Assembly (NCBI RefSeq): GCF_002764115.1
Contig: NZ_CP017940.1
Span: 1,400,501 to 1,464,500 of the forward strand
Origin: Phyllobacterium zundukense
GTDB taxonomy: Bacteria > Pseudomonadota > Alphaproteobacteria > Rhizobiales > Rhizobiaceae
Length of the DNA stretch: 64,000 nucleotides
Reading direction: 5' to 3'
Position numbers and translations under genes: made by a program. Below, one piece after another: positions 46,816 to 55,933 of the stretch. How positions within the stretch are numbered: position 1 is the stretch's first letter; the number at the start of each line of letters is the position of its first letter. Below the pieces are notes generated by a model. That model saw only the letters and a program-made list of their open reading frames with translations, searched no databases and was not told the origin of the DNA.

Positions 46816-47762
46816 AACGCTATTTGATTGGAGCGTGCCTTTTCATCTGTCTGAACCTGCTTCCGGCCGCAGCATTGGCGCAGTCGTGCACTTTCAGCAC
46901 CTCCAACATGGTATTTTCGGGAAGCCCGCTGACGGGCGCTGCCATCAACGGGACGACGAGCCTGACGGCAAACTGTTCCGCGGTCCTCGGCCTGTTTCGC
47001 CGCGTTCTTATCTGTCCCAATCTCAACGCAGGCAGTGGCGGTGCAACTGCCTCGGCGCGGACAATGACCGGCCCGGCTTCGCTGAACTATCAGCTCTATC
47101 AGGATTCGGCGCGGCAAGTTGTGTGGGGATCGTGGACCTGGGCCTTTGCGCCGCGCCCGCCGGAGTTCTTCGTCGATATACCGGCGCTTGTCGGAAACGG
47201 GTCCACCACGGTAACGATGTATGGGCAGGTTCTGGCCAATCAGACCACGGCACCCATTGGCAGTTACTCATCGACATTCTCCGGCGTCCAAACGACGTTC
47301 CGCTATCGCTTCAATGATGACGCCGGCTGTGCAAATCCTGCAGGCATACAGGGAACCACCAACTTCACGGTCAGTCTCCAGACCGCCAAGGATTGCCTCG
47401 TTTCCGCCCAGAATATCGATTTCGGCAATCGCGGCGTGTTGAGCTCCAATATCGATCAGGACGGACAGGTGACGGTTACCTGCTCGCCCACGACACCCTA
47501 TGTCGTGGCGCTCAGCCCCGGCGGCGCCAATGCGGGCCCGACCGCCCGCCGGATGACGAAAGGCGCCGAATTCATCACCTATGGTCTCTACAGAAACACG
47601 GCAAGAAGCTTGCCGTGGGGCGACACCACCGGCACCAATACGGTAGGCGGAACAGGCACCGGCCTTGCGCAGAACCTGCCGGTCTATGCGCGGATCCCGC
47701 CGCAGACGACCCCGACGCCAGGTACCTATAGCGATACGATCATCGTCACGGTGACGTATTGA
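46812..47762 (+). CDS. Two-domain SCPU protein, probable pilus tip adhesin (CsuE-like)
   Basis: A 316-residue exported protein with signal peptide ending ALAQS and two SCPU domains. The first (about residues 25-165) is diverged; the second (about 190-316) closely resembles the pilin of gene one, sharing DFGNRGVLSSN, ARRMTKG and the final YSDTIIVTVTY. A two-domain last subunit is what archaic pili use as tip adhesin. ATG 46812 overlaps the usher stop (ATGA). Confidence 0.85.
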   Translation: MKRYLIGACLFICLNLLPAAALAQSCTFSTSNMVFSGSPLTGAAINGTTSLTANCSAVLGLFRRVLICPNLNAGSGGATASARTMTGPASLNYQLYQDSARQVVWGSWTWAFAPRPPEFFVDIPALVGNGSTTVTMYGQVLANQTTAPIGSYSSTFSGVQTTFRYRFNDDAGCANPAGIQGTTNFTVSLQTAKDCLVSAQNIDFGNRGVLSSNIDQDGQVTVTCSPTTPYVVALSPGGANAGPTARRMTKGAEFITYGLYRNTARSLPWGDTTGTNTVGGTGTGLAQNLPVYARIPPQTTPTPGTYSDTIIVTVTY

Positions 47763-47778
47763 CAATCGGGGCCGTTTG

Positions 47779-49023
47779 TCAGCCGACGACGACCCTGTTC
47801 TTGCCCGACCGCTTCGCGCGGTAGAGCCGTTCGTCGGCACGCCCGAACAACTGGTCGAAACTGTCGCCGTCTCCCGGGTAGTTGGCAACGCCGATACTGA
47901 CAGTGACGCTCTGGACATTCTGGTGAGGTGCTGCCTCGACAGCCACGCGCAGGCGTTCCGCCATGGCGGACGCGCCTTCCGCCGACAATCCCTGGCACAG
48001 GCCGATGAATTCCTCGCCGCCGTAGCGGTAAAAAGGATCGCCTATGCGCATATGGGCCATCATCTTGTGGGCTGCCGATTGCAGGACCCAATCACCGGTC
48101 TGATGGCCATAGGTGTCGTTGATGCTTTTGAAATCGTCGAGATCGATGGCGATCAGACTGAAGGTCGTGCCTTCCTTTTTCGCCCGCGCAAACAATTGCG
48201 GCCCGTCCGCATCGAGGCTGCGGCGGTCGAGCGCGCCGGTCAGACTGTCACGGCCGGATTCCTCCAGCAATCGCTCATATCTCTCACGATAGGTCAGGGA
48301 CTCGAAGACCCCTCTGACATTCATGGCAGCGCCATGACCCTTATCCAGGTCGAACCAGCGCAGATAGGCCTCGATCATGCAACTGTAGACGACGGCAGCG
48401 GCAATCTTCGCGACCCAGCCGCCGAGAAGAGCCGACATTGGCGTGCCACTGATTGCATGCAGCGCTGCGAAAAAACCGAGCTGGTCAAAGGTGAGGGTCA
48501 ACGCCGAGGCAACGAAGATGCGGACGATCCTGGCCTTTGCAAAGAAGCGGCCCAGTCTTTCGTAGAGCAGAATGACGGCAATGGAATCGAGGAAGAGCAG
48601 GGCTGTTCCCCAGATCATCAGGGAGCCCATCTCGTCAACGAACTGCATATCGGGCTGGCGGCCCGGCATGGCGTGCAGCGTTTCATGATTGCGCGCGATC
48701 ATGATTAGCCCCACCAGCAGGAAGTTGCCGATGAGAAGGCCGTAGATTGGCTGGCGCACGACCAGGGCGTCCTCCTTGATGTAGAGGAGCAGGATCATCA
48801 TCAGCTTGCCGCTGAACAGCACCGTCGAGCCCGGCGAAATGATACCGAATGGAAGCTGGATATAGAAAACCGCGGCAAGATAGGTTTCAAGGAAGTGCAT
48901 CACGCCGAGCGCACAAACGAATATGCCGAGGCCATAGCGGTTGCGGCCATGCAGAAGGGCCGTCATCACACCGAAATAGAGCAGCGATTCAGACAGGAGC
49001 AATAAAATATTGGATGTAATCAT
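47779..49023 (-). CDS. Membrane-bound diguanylate cyclase (GGDEF)
   Basis: A 414-residue protein: six to seven N-terminal transmembrane helices (residues 1-220) of an unnamed sensor type, then a GGDEF domain with active site YGGEEF and DSLTGALDRRS. No EAL domain, so it should only make c-di-GMP. The upstream I-site RxxD is not evident. It is convergent with the pilus operon, 16 bases apart, which suggests a link between c-di-GMP and attachment. Confidence 0.88.
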   Translation of the reverse strand: MITSNILLLLSESLLYFGVMTALLHGRNRYGLGIFVCALGVMHFLETYLAAVFYIQLPFGIISPGSTVLFSGKLMMILLLYIKEDALVVRQPIYGLLIGNFLLVGLIMIARNHETLHAMPGRQPDMQFVDEMGSLMIWGTALLFLDSIAVILLYERLGRFFAKARIVRIFVASALTLTFDQLGFFAALHAISGTPMSALLGGWVAKIAAAVVYSCMIEAYLRWFDLDKGHGAAMNVRGVFESLTYRERYERLLEESGRDSLTGALDRRSLDADGPQLFARAKKEGTTFSLIAIDLDDFKSINDTYGHQTGDWVLQSAAHKMMAHMRIGDPFYRYGGEEFIGLCQGLSAEGASAMAERLRVAVEAAPHQNVQSVTVSIGVANYPGDGDSFDQLFGRADERLYRAKRSGKNRVVVG

Positions 49024-49460
49024 CGACTATTCTGCAATTGGAACAAGCGGATGTAATACCATACCAATTGCTAAGGGACCTTTGATAATCTCAGCCTGAC
49101 GGCCCGATCCGATTTTATGCGCTCCCGGTGTTCATGGACCAGGAACTGCGAAAACCGCAACAGCTGTCGCAAGTCTCTGACGCCAAGTATCGATTGTATG
49201 ATTGGCCGTTCTATTACTGGAGAAGAAGCGCCGAAAAAGCAAAAGGCCGGGAGCTACCCGACCTTCCTAAACTTACCTCAACATCAGTGCCAGTACATCC
49301 GTGGTCAAAAATGGAAATAAGCTATTCGCTATGTGTAATCATTAGCCTGTCATTGCGACAGAATAATGACGGGTAGAAATTTGGAAGCGCGTACGCCGAA
49401 CAAATCGCGCTTGGGAACAAGGTGAACGATCATGGTAAAGACAGGGTTAATAGATCGGCG
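49024..49460. other. Intergenic region with a terminator and a possible gene remnant
   Basis: About 440 bases. A + strand frame from ATG 49134 (MDQELRKPQQLSQVSDAKY) reads like a genuine protein N-terminus for about 30 codons, then runs through the terminator hairpin at 49243-49265 and loses coding character. It may be the truncated start of a lost gene; I cannot name the family. The rest shows nothing I recognise. Confidence 0.35.
49232..49265 (-). terminator. Intrinsic terminator on the minus strand
   Basis: Read on the - strand, AAGGTCGGG-TAGCT-CCCGGCCTT makes a 9-bp stem with one G-U pair, followed by TTTTGCTTTTT. It probably ends the transcript of the lipoprotein gene about 200 bases upstream on that strand. 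Confidence 0.65.
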
Positions 49461-49886
49461 TTAATTGGATGAAACTGGTCCAAGCATCCTGTCCTGGTTC
49501 GCCCGTCCGCCTATGCAACTGTAGCGGACCTCATAGCGGGGATCCATGATGGCCGTCACATCCTGCGCCGTGCAGGTGCGTCCCGTGCTGCGCAGAAACT
49601 GTTCGGCGGCATCGCGATAGACAACAGGAGGTGTCGCTACGAGGCTGTTGGCGACGCCCATTCCAAGGCCACGGACGAAACCTTCCGTTGTCTTTCCGGC
49701 GGCACCGGGTCCTATCATCAAGCGCCCGCGGGCCGGATTGTCGATTATCTCGAATGACTGGCCGCGTTCGGTCGTGAACTGTTGCTGGGGAAGGCCGCCA
49801 TAATTCGATTTGGCGTAGTCGATTCCGGCGCACCCGCTGAGCGCAGCCACGAGGAGAGGGGCCGTCAGCCGCAAAAACAGTTTCAT
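49461..49886 (-). CDS. Small outer-membrane-type lipoprotein
   Basis: A 141-residue exported lipoprotein with lipobox ALSGC (Cys at residue 19). The mature part contains FTTERGQSFEIIDNPARGRL and a C-terminal half with three cysteines. I recognise the general type from Rhizobiales but no function. It is followed on its strand by a terminator and preceded by nnr. Confidence 0.7.
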   Translation of the reverse strand: MKLFLRLTAPLLVAALSGCAGIDYAKSNYGGLPQQQFTTERGQSFEIIDNPARGRLMIGPGAAGKTTEGFVRGLGMGVANSLVATPPVVYRDAAEQFLRSTGRTCTAQDVTAIMDPRYEVRYSCIGGRANQDRMLGPVSSN

Positions 49887-49979
49887 GATTCACTCCGGTT
49901 TTTCGTTGGCTGCCAAATGTCTTTCAGGGCAGTTTGCGTCATTGGCAGTCAACGGTCCATTTCGTGGATGGTTCCCGTA

Positions 49980-51485
49980 TCACTCCTCGATCAGATTGCC
50001 CAGCAGACCGGCGATGACCTTTGCGGCGGCGGCAGGAAGGTCCTCGGCGATCAGGCCAAAGCCGAGACGTCGCGCGGCAGCGCCGTGAATGAAGACCGCC
50101 GCGCAAGCGGCCTCATAGGGCGGCATGCCTTGCGCCAACAATCCCCCGGTAAGGCCCGCGAGAACGTCACCGGAGCCCGCCGTTGCCAGGAGCGGCGTGC
50201 CATTGGCGTTGATGGCCGCGCGGCCATCCGGCGATGCTATCACCGTATCGGCGCCCTTGTAGACGATGACCGCACCGGCGCGGACAGCGGCAGCACGGGC
50301 TCTTTCAAGTTTGGACGGCATTTTGGTTTCGACGACATCGGGAAACAGCCGCTTGAATTCGCCTTCATGCGGCGTCAACACCAGTCTGGTCGATGGCGAT
50401 TTCCGTGCCGCAGCGAAGAGAATGTCCGGATGATCCTGAAATGACGTCATTGCGTCGGCGTCGAAGACCAGTTTGTCCGCTTGATCCTGCAGCAGCGAAA
50501 GAGCGAATTTGCGAGCCGTTTCGCCAATGCCGAAACCGGGGCCGAGCACGAAGGCGGACGGTTTTCGCTTTTCGATGAACGAGCGCAGATCCTCCATATG
50601 ATCGCAGCGGCTGAGCATGATCGAGGTGAGGTGGGCGGCGTTGACAGCGAGAGCCTCGGCCGGCGACAGCAGCGTCACCGCGCCCGCGCCGCTTCTTGCT
50701 GCGGCAAGGGCCGAGAGCCGCGCGGCGCCGGTCGCGGTCGCATCGCCGGAAAACACCGCCACATGGCCGCGCCTGTATTTATGTGTGTCGACGTCCGGCG
50801 CCGGAAGCAGCTTTTGCCAGAGCGCCGGCGTGTTTTCGAAACAGCGCGGCTGAAGTGTGTCCAGAACATCATCTGCGATGCCGATATCAGCAACGATCAG
50901 ATCACCGCACAAAGTGCGTCCAGGGTAGAGCAGGTGCCCCGGCTTCTTGCGAAAGAAGGTGGTCGTGCAGTGCGCCTTGAAGACGGGCCCGAGCGGCTGG
51001 CCGCTAAAGCCATCGAGGCCTGACGGAACGTCCACCGCCACGCGGCGTACCGGCGCATCATTGGCGCGGGCGATTGCAACTGCAACCTTGCCCGTGACCG
51101 GCCTGTCGAGGCCCGCACCAAACAGGGCGTCGACAACGAGGCTTTTGTCTGCCGGGTGGAATCCGTCAATCGGGCGAGGCTTGAGCGGGCAGTCTGCCAA
51201 TGCACGCGCTGCGTCGGTTCCGGGCTTGGGTTCGCCCGCAGACCAGATATACACGCGCGCGCCGCTCTCGGCGAGGATGCGGGCAATGACATAGCCATCG
51301 CCACCATTGTTGCCGGGTCCGCACAGGATATGGAATTCGGCTATGTCGCCCTGTCGGGCGAGGAGATGGCGGGCGATGGCAGTGCCGGCGTTCAGCATCA
51401 GACCGTAGCCGTCGCCCGGGCCAGCCGCGATGGTCAGCCTGTCTGCCTCACCCATCTCGCGGGGCGTCAAAATCTCGTAAGCCAT
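49980..51485 (-). CDS. nnr: Bifunctional NAD(P)H-hydrate epimerase / ADP-dependent dehydratase
   Basis: A 501-residue cytosolic repair enzyme that restores hydrated NAD(P)H. The N-terminal YjeF/NnrE domain (about 1-215) has CGPGNNGGDGYVIAR and DALFGAGLDRPV. The C-terminal NnrD kinase-like domain has GHVAVFSGDATATGAARLSA, LTPHEGEFKRL and ATAGSGDVLAGLTGGLLAQG. Length is that of the fused form. It starts at ATG 51485; no operon partner is evident. Confidence 0.95.
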   Translation of the reverse strand: MAYEILTPREMGEADRLTIAAGPGDGYGLMLNAGTAIARHLLARQGDIAEFHILCGPGNNGGDGYVIARILAESGARVYIWSAGEPKPGTDAARALADCPLKPRPIDGFHPADKSLVVDALFGAGLDRPVTGKVAVAIARANDAPVRRVAVDVPSGLDGFSGQPLGPVFKAHCTTTFFRKKPGHLLYPGRTLCGDLIVADIGIADDVLDTLQPRCFENTPALWQKLLPAPDVDTHKYRRGHVAVFSGDATATGAARLSALAAARSGAGAVTLLSPAEALAVNAAHLTSIMLSRCDHMEDLRSFIEKRKPSAFVLGPGFGIGETARKFALSLLQDQADKLVFDADAMTSFQDHPDILFAAARKSPSTRLVLTPHEGEFKRLFPDVVETKMPSKLERARAAAVRAGAVIVYKGADTVIASPDGRAAINANGTPLLATAGSGDVLAGLTGGLLAQGMPPYEAACAAVFIHGAAARRLGFGLIAEDLPAAAAKVIAGLLGNLIEE

Positions 51486-51621
51486 TGCGGAGCGACACCT
51501 TCTTTACGGAATATGCCAGCCACACTAGTGATTTCACATCCATCCCGAAAGCCTTCAACGCGGCCATGCATCCAAAGCTCGCTTCATGCGTTCCTGACCT
51601 GGCACCTTTGGAGGGAATGTC

Positions 51622-51870
51622 ATGACTGAAACACGCATCAAGGAACATATGGAAGTAATCGGCGCCGACGGCGTCCATGTCGGCACCGTCGACCGCCTCG
51701 AGGGCGGGCGGATCAAGCTGACGAAGAAAGACAGCGGCGAGGGCTCGCACAAGGGTCACCACCACTACATTTCGATATCGCTGATCGCGGAAGTTGAGGG
51801 CAACAAGGTTCGCCTCTCCGCCAATTCCGATGTCGCGGTGATGTTCGAGGAAGAAGCGTCGGAGAAATAA
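51622..51870 (+). CDS. DUF2171 family protein
   Basis: An 82-residue protein of the DUF2171/PRC-barrel-like kind: KEHMEVIGADGVHVGTVDRLEG, KLTKKDSG, then HHYISISLIAEVEG. Function unknown; the family is common in alphaproteobacteria and often stress-induced. GGAGGGAATGTC lies before the ATG. Monocistronic. Confidence 0.85.
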   Translation: MTETRIKEHMEVIGADGVHVGTVDRLEGGRIKLTKKDSGEGSHKGHHHYISISLIAEVEGNKVRLSANSDVAVMFEEEASEK

Positions 51871-51917
51871 ACTTCCATGACCAATGCAAGGCTGCTGCGG
51901 CCAACAGGCAGGTATTG

Positions 51918-52226
51918 CTAGGCAGCACCCAGCCGCACCAGCACGGCGCGCGGAATGCCATAATGGCGGATGGGGTCGTCGTGATTGCGCAGGCCGCACA
52001 GTTCGCGCTGGATGAAATAGGCATGCACCGCTTGCGCGGCGGCCTTGAGACATAATTGCCGCTCCGTGTCCGTCGCCGCGTTCAATCTCTCCAGTGTCTG
52101 CTCGACCTTTTGTCCGGCGCGGCCGAGGGCGGCGGCCATTTCGCCCATGATCTCCATATCGATGGCACTGGGCGGGCTGTTTCTGTCGAAACGGGACGAA
52201 ATGCTTTGTGGCGGTCGAAAGGACAT
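51918..52226 (-). CDS. DUF6665-type small protein
   Basis: A 102-residue protein. SIS-free, helical: AIDMEIMGEMAAALGRAGQK, a Leu/Ala-rich helix, then YFIQRELCGLRNHDDPIRHY and a C-terminal GIPRAVLVRLGA. This fits a small Rhizobiales family now numbered DUF6665, of unknown function. ATG 52226 is chosen because the frame upstream to 52433 lacks coding character. Confidence 0.7.
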   Translation of the reverse strand: MSFRPPQSISSRFDRNSPPSAIDMEIMGEMAAALGRAGQKVEQTLERLNAATDTERQLCLKAAAQAVHAYFIQRELCGLRNHDDPIRHYGIPRAVLVRLGAA

Positions 52227-52464
52227 GGTTGATTTTGTCGGTAATTTACAGGGTTCGACGAAGCGGCCCCAGTGGCCGGCGAGCGCCTGATAATTCGAGC
52301 ACAGAGTTGAAGGTGGTGCAAGCGCGGGGTACGCTGCGGCGTGCCACCGTTGGAGCGTTCCATCGGAAGTAGTTCCCTTTGAACCCTTAAGTCGGCATGG
52401 CACTTGTCGATGATGATGATGTCGCTGTAACATTCATGGGTATTGCAACAGGTACATTCCTTCC

Positions 52465-53631
52465 TTGCGCGACAAAACACGTCAACAGAACCGACACCCT
52501 GGCCTCCTTGATCGTCGAACTTTGCTGATGTCAATTTCTCTTGGCCCCGGTCTTGGCATATTAAGACTGGCTGGCTCCAGGGCCAGTGTGGTCCATGGTT
52601 CCATGGGCTTCGCATGGAAGGGTGCTGCGGCTGAAATCAGGGTATCACCCGCAAAGACGACGCGCCGCGGCCTGTGGGTCTGGGATTATACGACTGTCAT
52701 TGCCACGACCAACGAGAAGAACATTCTGCTGAATGAATGCGTCAACAGTTCTATCACGGACCTGTACTGTTTCACTACAGAGGCGCTGATTACGGCACAT
52801 GCAGCAGCGATGCGCGGTTTCAATGCGCAGGCTAGTGGGTTGGGCATTCGAGTGTGGGGTCTAGACGGCGACCGCGACTATTTTTCTGACGGTTCCGGAT
52901 ACTCCAACCTCTTCGCCAATATAGACGCGGTAATAGCGTTCAATGCAGCCTCGACCACGGCAGAGAAGTTTTGCGGTTTCCAGATCGACAACGAACCGCC
53001 TGATAACAACGGCCTCACGACGTTTCATAATGACATAGCATCATCTGCGCTCTCGACGACACCAGGTTCCGGCGTCTGGCAGAGCACGCAGGAACTCGAC
53101 CGTGAATACCTCATGCGCGATTGGGTCGAAATGCACAAGCAATGCAAGAGCCGCTGCGCCAACAATGGCTTGCTCTTCGCTTCTGCACTGCCCAACTGGT
53201 TCGATGCTTATTTTGGCGAGCCGATAACCTGTATCTTCGACCACCTGGATGGGGCAGGGGCGATCAGTCAAAATGTGTTTCTGCATCTGGCTCGTTATAT
53301 CGACGTCGGTGCATCCATGACCTATGTGACCACGGCCTCCAAGCTGATCGAAAAAATCCGCTACGAGGTCAACAGGGCCAACACCATCGTACCACCGACG
53401 CAGATCGGCAATTCGATCGAGACCGTAACGGGCGTCGGCTCCGGTGCTTCCTACGGCGACACGGTAGGCAAGCAGACCAAGGCTGCAGCGCTTGCTGACC
53501 TTGCTGCGGCCGCTGCTGCATATTCAGGCGATCCGGCCTATAGCTGGACCAACATTCATGACTGGTCGGGGTGGAAGGCCCTGAGCCCGGCGTCAACAAA
53601 CACATCGACACCAACATCGCCGCCCTATTGA
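52465..53631 (+). CDS. Orphan exported protein, TIM-barrel-like, Tat-type signal
   Basis: A 388-residue protein I do not recognise. From TTG 52465 the N-terminus carries a Tat-like DRRTLLMSISLGPGLGI; from ATG 52528 that motif would be lost. The body opens with RRGLWVWDYTTVI and later has FCGFQIDNEPPD and WTNIHDWSGWKAL, a layout like TIM-barrel glycoside hydrolases with acidic residues at strand ends. It ends in a Ser/Thr/Pro tail. Base composition is a little lower in GC than neighbours. Enzyme class is a guess. Confidence 0.55.
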   Translation: MRDKTRQQNRHPGLLDRRTLLMSISLGPGLGILRLAGSRASVVHGSMGFAWKGAAAEIRVSPAKTTRRGLWVWDYTTVIATTNEKNILLNECVNSSITDLYCFTTEALITAHAAAMRGFNAQASGLGIRVWGLDGDRDYFSDGSGYSNLFANIDAVIAFNAASTTAEKFCGFQIDNEPPDNNGLTTFHNDIASSALSTTPGSGVWQSTQELDREYLMRDWVEMHKQCKSRCANNGLLFASALPNWFDAYFGEPITCIFDHLDGAGAISQNVFLHLARYIDVGASMTYVTTASKLIEKIRYEVNRANTIVPPTQIGNSIETVTGVGSGASYGDTVGKQTKAAALADLAAAAAAYSGDPAYSWTNIHDWSGWKALSPASTNTSTPTSPPY

Positions 53632-53791
53632 GCAGTGGAACCGTATGAGCTTCGATCCCGGCTGCGTCATCGATGGCTATGCGGAAGCGGTCAGAATGGG
53701 TCGGTATGCAGGTACGACACGCGGAACGTGTTCGGGGAGGCTGCCTAATAGCTCAAAGACATCAACGTGGTAAGGAGGTTTGTCTGATGAC

Positions 53792-53866
53792 TGGCTCCCC
53801 GGGCCGGATTCGAACCAGCGACCGATCGGTTAACAGCCGATTGCTCTACCACTGAGCTACCGGGGA
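53792..53866 (-). tRNA. tRNA-Asn (anticodon GUU)
   Basis: On the - strand TCCCCGG pairs with CCGGGGA, followed by G and an encoded CCA. The D-arm is GCTCAGTGGTAGAGC, the anticodon loop CTGTTAA with anticodon GTT, and the T-arm CTGGTTCGAATCCGG. Complete cloverleaf of 75 bases. Confidence 0.95.
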
Positions 53867-54032
53867 ACATCTACTTTGTCATCAGCGATGTGGCCTATAG
53901 CAAAAGGGTTTGGCTTTTGCAAAGGACCATTTCGATTTTTTTCGATGAATGTGCATAACAAAACGATGACATGCCGCGACAGGCTTCCTACATCGGGGTC
54001 TGACACCGCTATTCAACTGGAAGAGAAGACTT

Positions 54033-54362
54033 TTGTCAGAAGGCCCGGAATATCCCGATGAACCCGCGCATACGGCGCACTACCAGCACGGCGCGCACAA
54101 AAAGCGCCGGCACATGCGCATCTTTGGCCGGCATGTTCCCGTGCCGCAATCGGTGGCAATGCGCCGCACGCTTGGCGGTCTGCTGATCGCCGGCGGCACG
54201 CTCGGCTTTCTGCCTGTCCTCGGATTCTGGATGGTTCCCCTGGGGCTCGTCGTCCTGTCGCACGATTCGGCAATCGTGCGGCGCAAGCGCCGGCAGATCG
54301 AAGTCAAGCTTGGCCGCCGCTGGAAGGGCCGCTGGTTTGGTACGGACAAGAGCGAAAGCTGA
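54033..54362 (+). CDS. Small two-helix membrane protein
   Basis: A protein of 109 residues from TTG 54033 (GAAGAGAAG upstream) or 82 residues from ATG 54114. The C-terminal part has a hydrophobic hairpin, TLGGLLIAGGTLGFLPVLGF and WMVPLGLVVLS, then a basic tail RRKRRQIEVKLGRRWK. This is a common Rhizobiales protein type of unknown function. The His-rich N-terminal extension is unusual, which makes the start uncertain. Confidence 0.65.
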   Translation: MSEGPEYPDEPAHTAHYQHGAHKKRRHMRIFGRHVPVPQSVAMRRTLGGLLIAGGTLGFLPVLGFWMVPLGLVVLSHDSAIVRRKRRQIEVKLGRRWKGRWFGTDKSES

Positions 54363-54496
54363 GCTGAGCATTTGTTCCAATAATCGATTCCGATTTTTGG
54401 GGGTATGCGCTGGAATGGCTTGACTAGCTTCGCAGCCTTCCATATTGAACCAATCCGTGAATTCAACGGGTTATCTTGATAGCCTGACGACTTTGA

Positions 54497-54570
54497 GGCC
54501 TCGTGGCGGAGTGGTTACGCAGAGGACTGCAAATCCTTGCACCCCGGTTCGATTCCGGGCGAGGCCTCCA
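54497..54570 (+). tRNA. tRNA-Cys (anticodon GCA), prophage attachment site
   Basis: GGCCTCG pairs with CGAGGCC; the discriminator is T with an encoded CCA. The anticodon loop CTGCAAA carries GCA, and the T-arm is CCGGTTCGATTCCGG. A prophage integrase gene begins 33 bases downstream pointing at it, so the 3' part of this tRNA is the likely attL core. Confidence 0.95.
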
Positions 54571-54602
54571 TAGTCAGACGTCACCACCCCAACTAACTGA
54601 TT

Positions 54603-55691
54603 TTACTTATCTTTTCTTCGGGTGTGGCAGTCTGGGACACCACCCCCTTCGTCAGGGTGTGGCAATACGTTCCCCATTTCACCCCAATCAATCTTCGAAA
54701 CAGCCTGTCTTGCCAGCCTCGCGCGTCGAGCATTCCGCGTATAGATTTTTGAGGTCTTGGCATCCTTCCAGCCGAACATCCCCTCAAGCATCAAATCGGT
54801 GGCTTCGTTCTCCGCCATGTTGGTCGCCAGTCCCTTTCGAACGCTGTGCGCGCTCAAGTGGGGAAGCCCGGCTTGTGTAAACCAATCCGACACCCGGTTC
54901 CCCAAACCCTTGATGGAGAACGGCCGGTCATATTCGGTCACCATGTAAGTCAGGCCTTTGACTGGATGCAGCGAAAGAACGGCATCCAGAATCGGGTGTA
55001 CGGGTATCTGTAGGGTCGTCGGATGCTTGTTGCGGCCCTTGAACACCCGGAACGTCAAAAGATCGCCACGGCGGTGCTGTGGGCCGATTGCGGCCAGATC
55101 AGAGACGCGCACTCCAGTGAACATAAGAATGGTCAGGCCAAGTACGGCCTTTGATTCCTTGCCGTGATGTTTGACATATTGCGCTATATCGTCATCTCGC
55201 ATCGTAGCGTGACCATCGGTCTGGGCCCGAAAGGGTGACACCAGCTTGGCGGTATTCACCTTGACCAATGGTTTCGGCTTTGCCGCTTTCCCCGCTTCGA
55301 ATATCTGCCGCAGAACCTTCAGGCGCTCATCGGCAGCGAAGGGCGTTTCCTTTTTCCGATCACGCAGCTTTTCGATGTTCTCTGCATCGAGCGCTTCAAG
55401 CGGCATGTTTGCGAATAGGAATGCCTTGCTCTGGAGATAATGCGAGCACAGGTAGTGAAACGTACCCGGCCGGGCAACCTTCGCCAGTACCTGTTTCTCT
55501 GTATAGGTCTTCTCAGGAGCGTCGAGACCGTTGCGGGCCTTCCAGTACTCCACCGTGAATTCCTCGCTGTGCGGGTCATCCGGCAGCCGGCAGATGCGCT
55601 TTCCATCAAACCGGAAGTAATAGCGATCCTTACCGTGGCGGTTCGGATTATATTCGATATACGGTAGGTCGATTGTCGCCACGTCGTTCAT
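54603..55691 (-). CDS. int: Prophage tyrosine recombinase (integrase)
   Basis: A 362-residue site-specific recombinase. An N-terminal SAM-like core-binding part (about 65-150) is followed by the catalytic domain with R195 in FTGVRVSDLA, H282-R285 in SAHSVRKG, the W308 position in MFGWKD and nucleophile Y317 in TSKIYTRNA. It should catalyse integration into tRNA-Cys. ATG 55691 has GGAGAG upstream and overlaps the xis-like stop (ATGA). Confidence 0.92.
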   Translation of the reverse strand: MNDVATIDLPYIEYNPNRHGKDRYYFRFDGKRICRLPDDPHSEEFTVEYWKARNGLDAPEKTYTEKQVLAKVARPGTFHYLCSHYLQSKAFLFANMPLEALDAENIEKLRDRKKETPFAADERLKVLRQIFEAGKAAKPKPLVKVNTAKLVSPFRAQTDGHATMRDDDIAQYVKHHGKESKAVLGLTILMFTGVRVSDLAAIGPQHRRGDLLTFRVFKGRNKHPTTLQIPVHPILDAVLSLHPVKGLTYMVTEYDRPFSIKGLGNRVSDWFTQAGLPHLSAHSVRKGLATNMAENEATDLMLEGMFGWKDAKTSKIYTRNARRARLARQAVSKIDWGEMGNVLPHPDEGGGVPDCHTRRKDK

Positions 55692-55933
55692 GCCGACGCT
55701 CTCCAATTCGAAACATCGACCTCCTGTTCCCCGTCGACAGGCCATTCTGCCATTGCGGCTTCAAGTTCGGCGATACGCCAGAACTTGCGGGAATGCCAAC
55801 GGCGAGGGCGGGGCAGCATGCCCTCCTTGACCATCTCATCCACTGTGTTCGGCGCAACACCGATAGCAAGCGCAACTTCGGTCCTGTTTAGACCAAGGCG
55901 CGGGACATTGCGGATGATGTCAATCTTACCCAT
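55688..55933 (-). CDS. AlpA/Xis-like helix-turn-helix protein
   Basis: An 81-residue MerR-like winged helix protein: LNRTEVALAIGVAPNTVDEM, then EGMLPRPRRWHSRKFWRI. Size, fold and position directly before int with an ATGA overlap suggest an excisionase that directs excision. The C-terminal tail is acidic. Confidence 0.8.
   Translation of the reverse strand: MGKIDIIRNVPRLGLNRTEVALAIGVAPNTVDEMVKEGMLPRPRRWHSRKFWRIAELEAAMAEWPVDGEQEVDVSNWRASA

Noticed and set aside
46049..47317. 422-codon plus-strand frame over the usher and adhesin genes
   Set aside because: Another frame of two well-supported genes; composition rich in Arg, Ser and Trp, as expected of a shadow.
47776..48708. 310-codon plus-strand frame over the diguanylate cyclase
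   Set aside because: Antisense shadow of an intact GGDEF gene.
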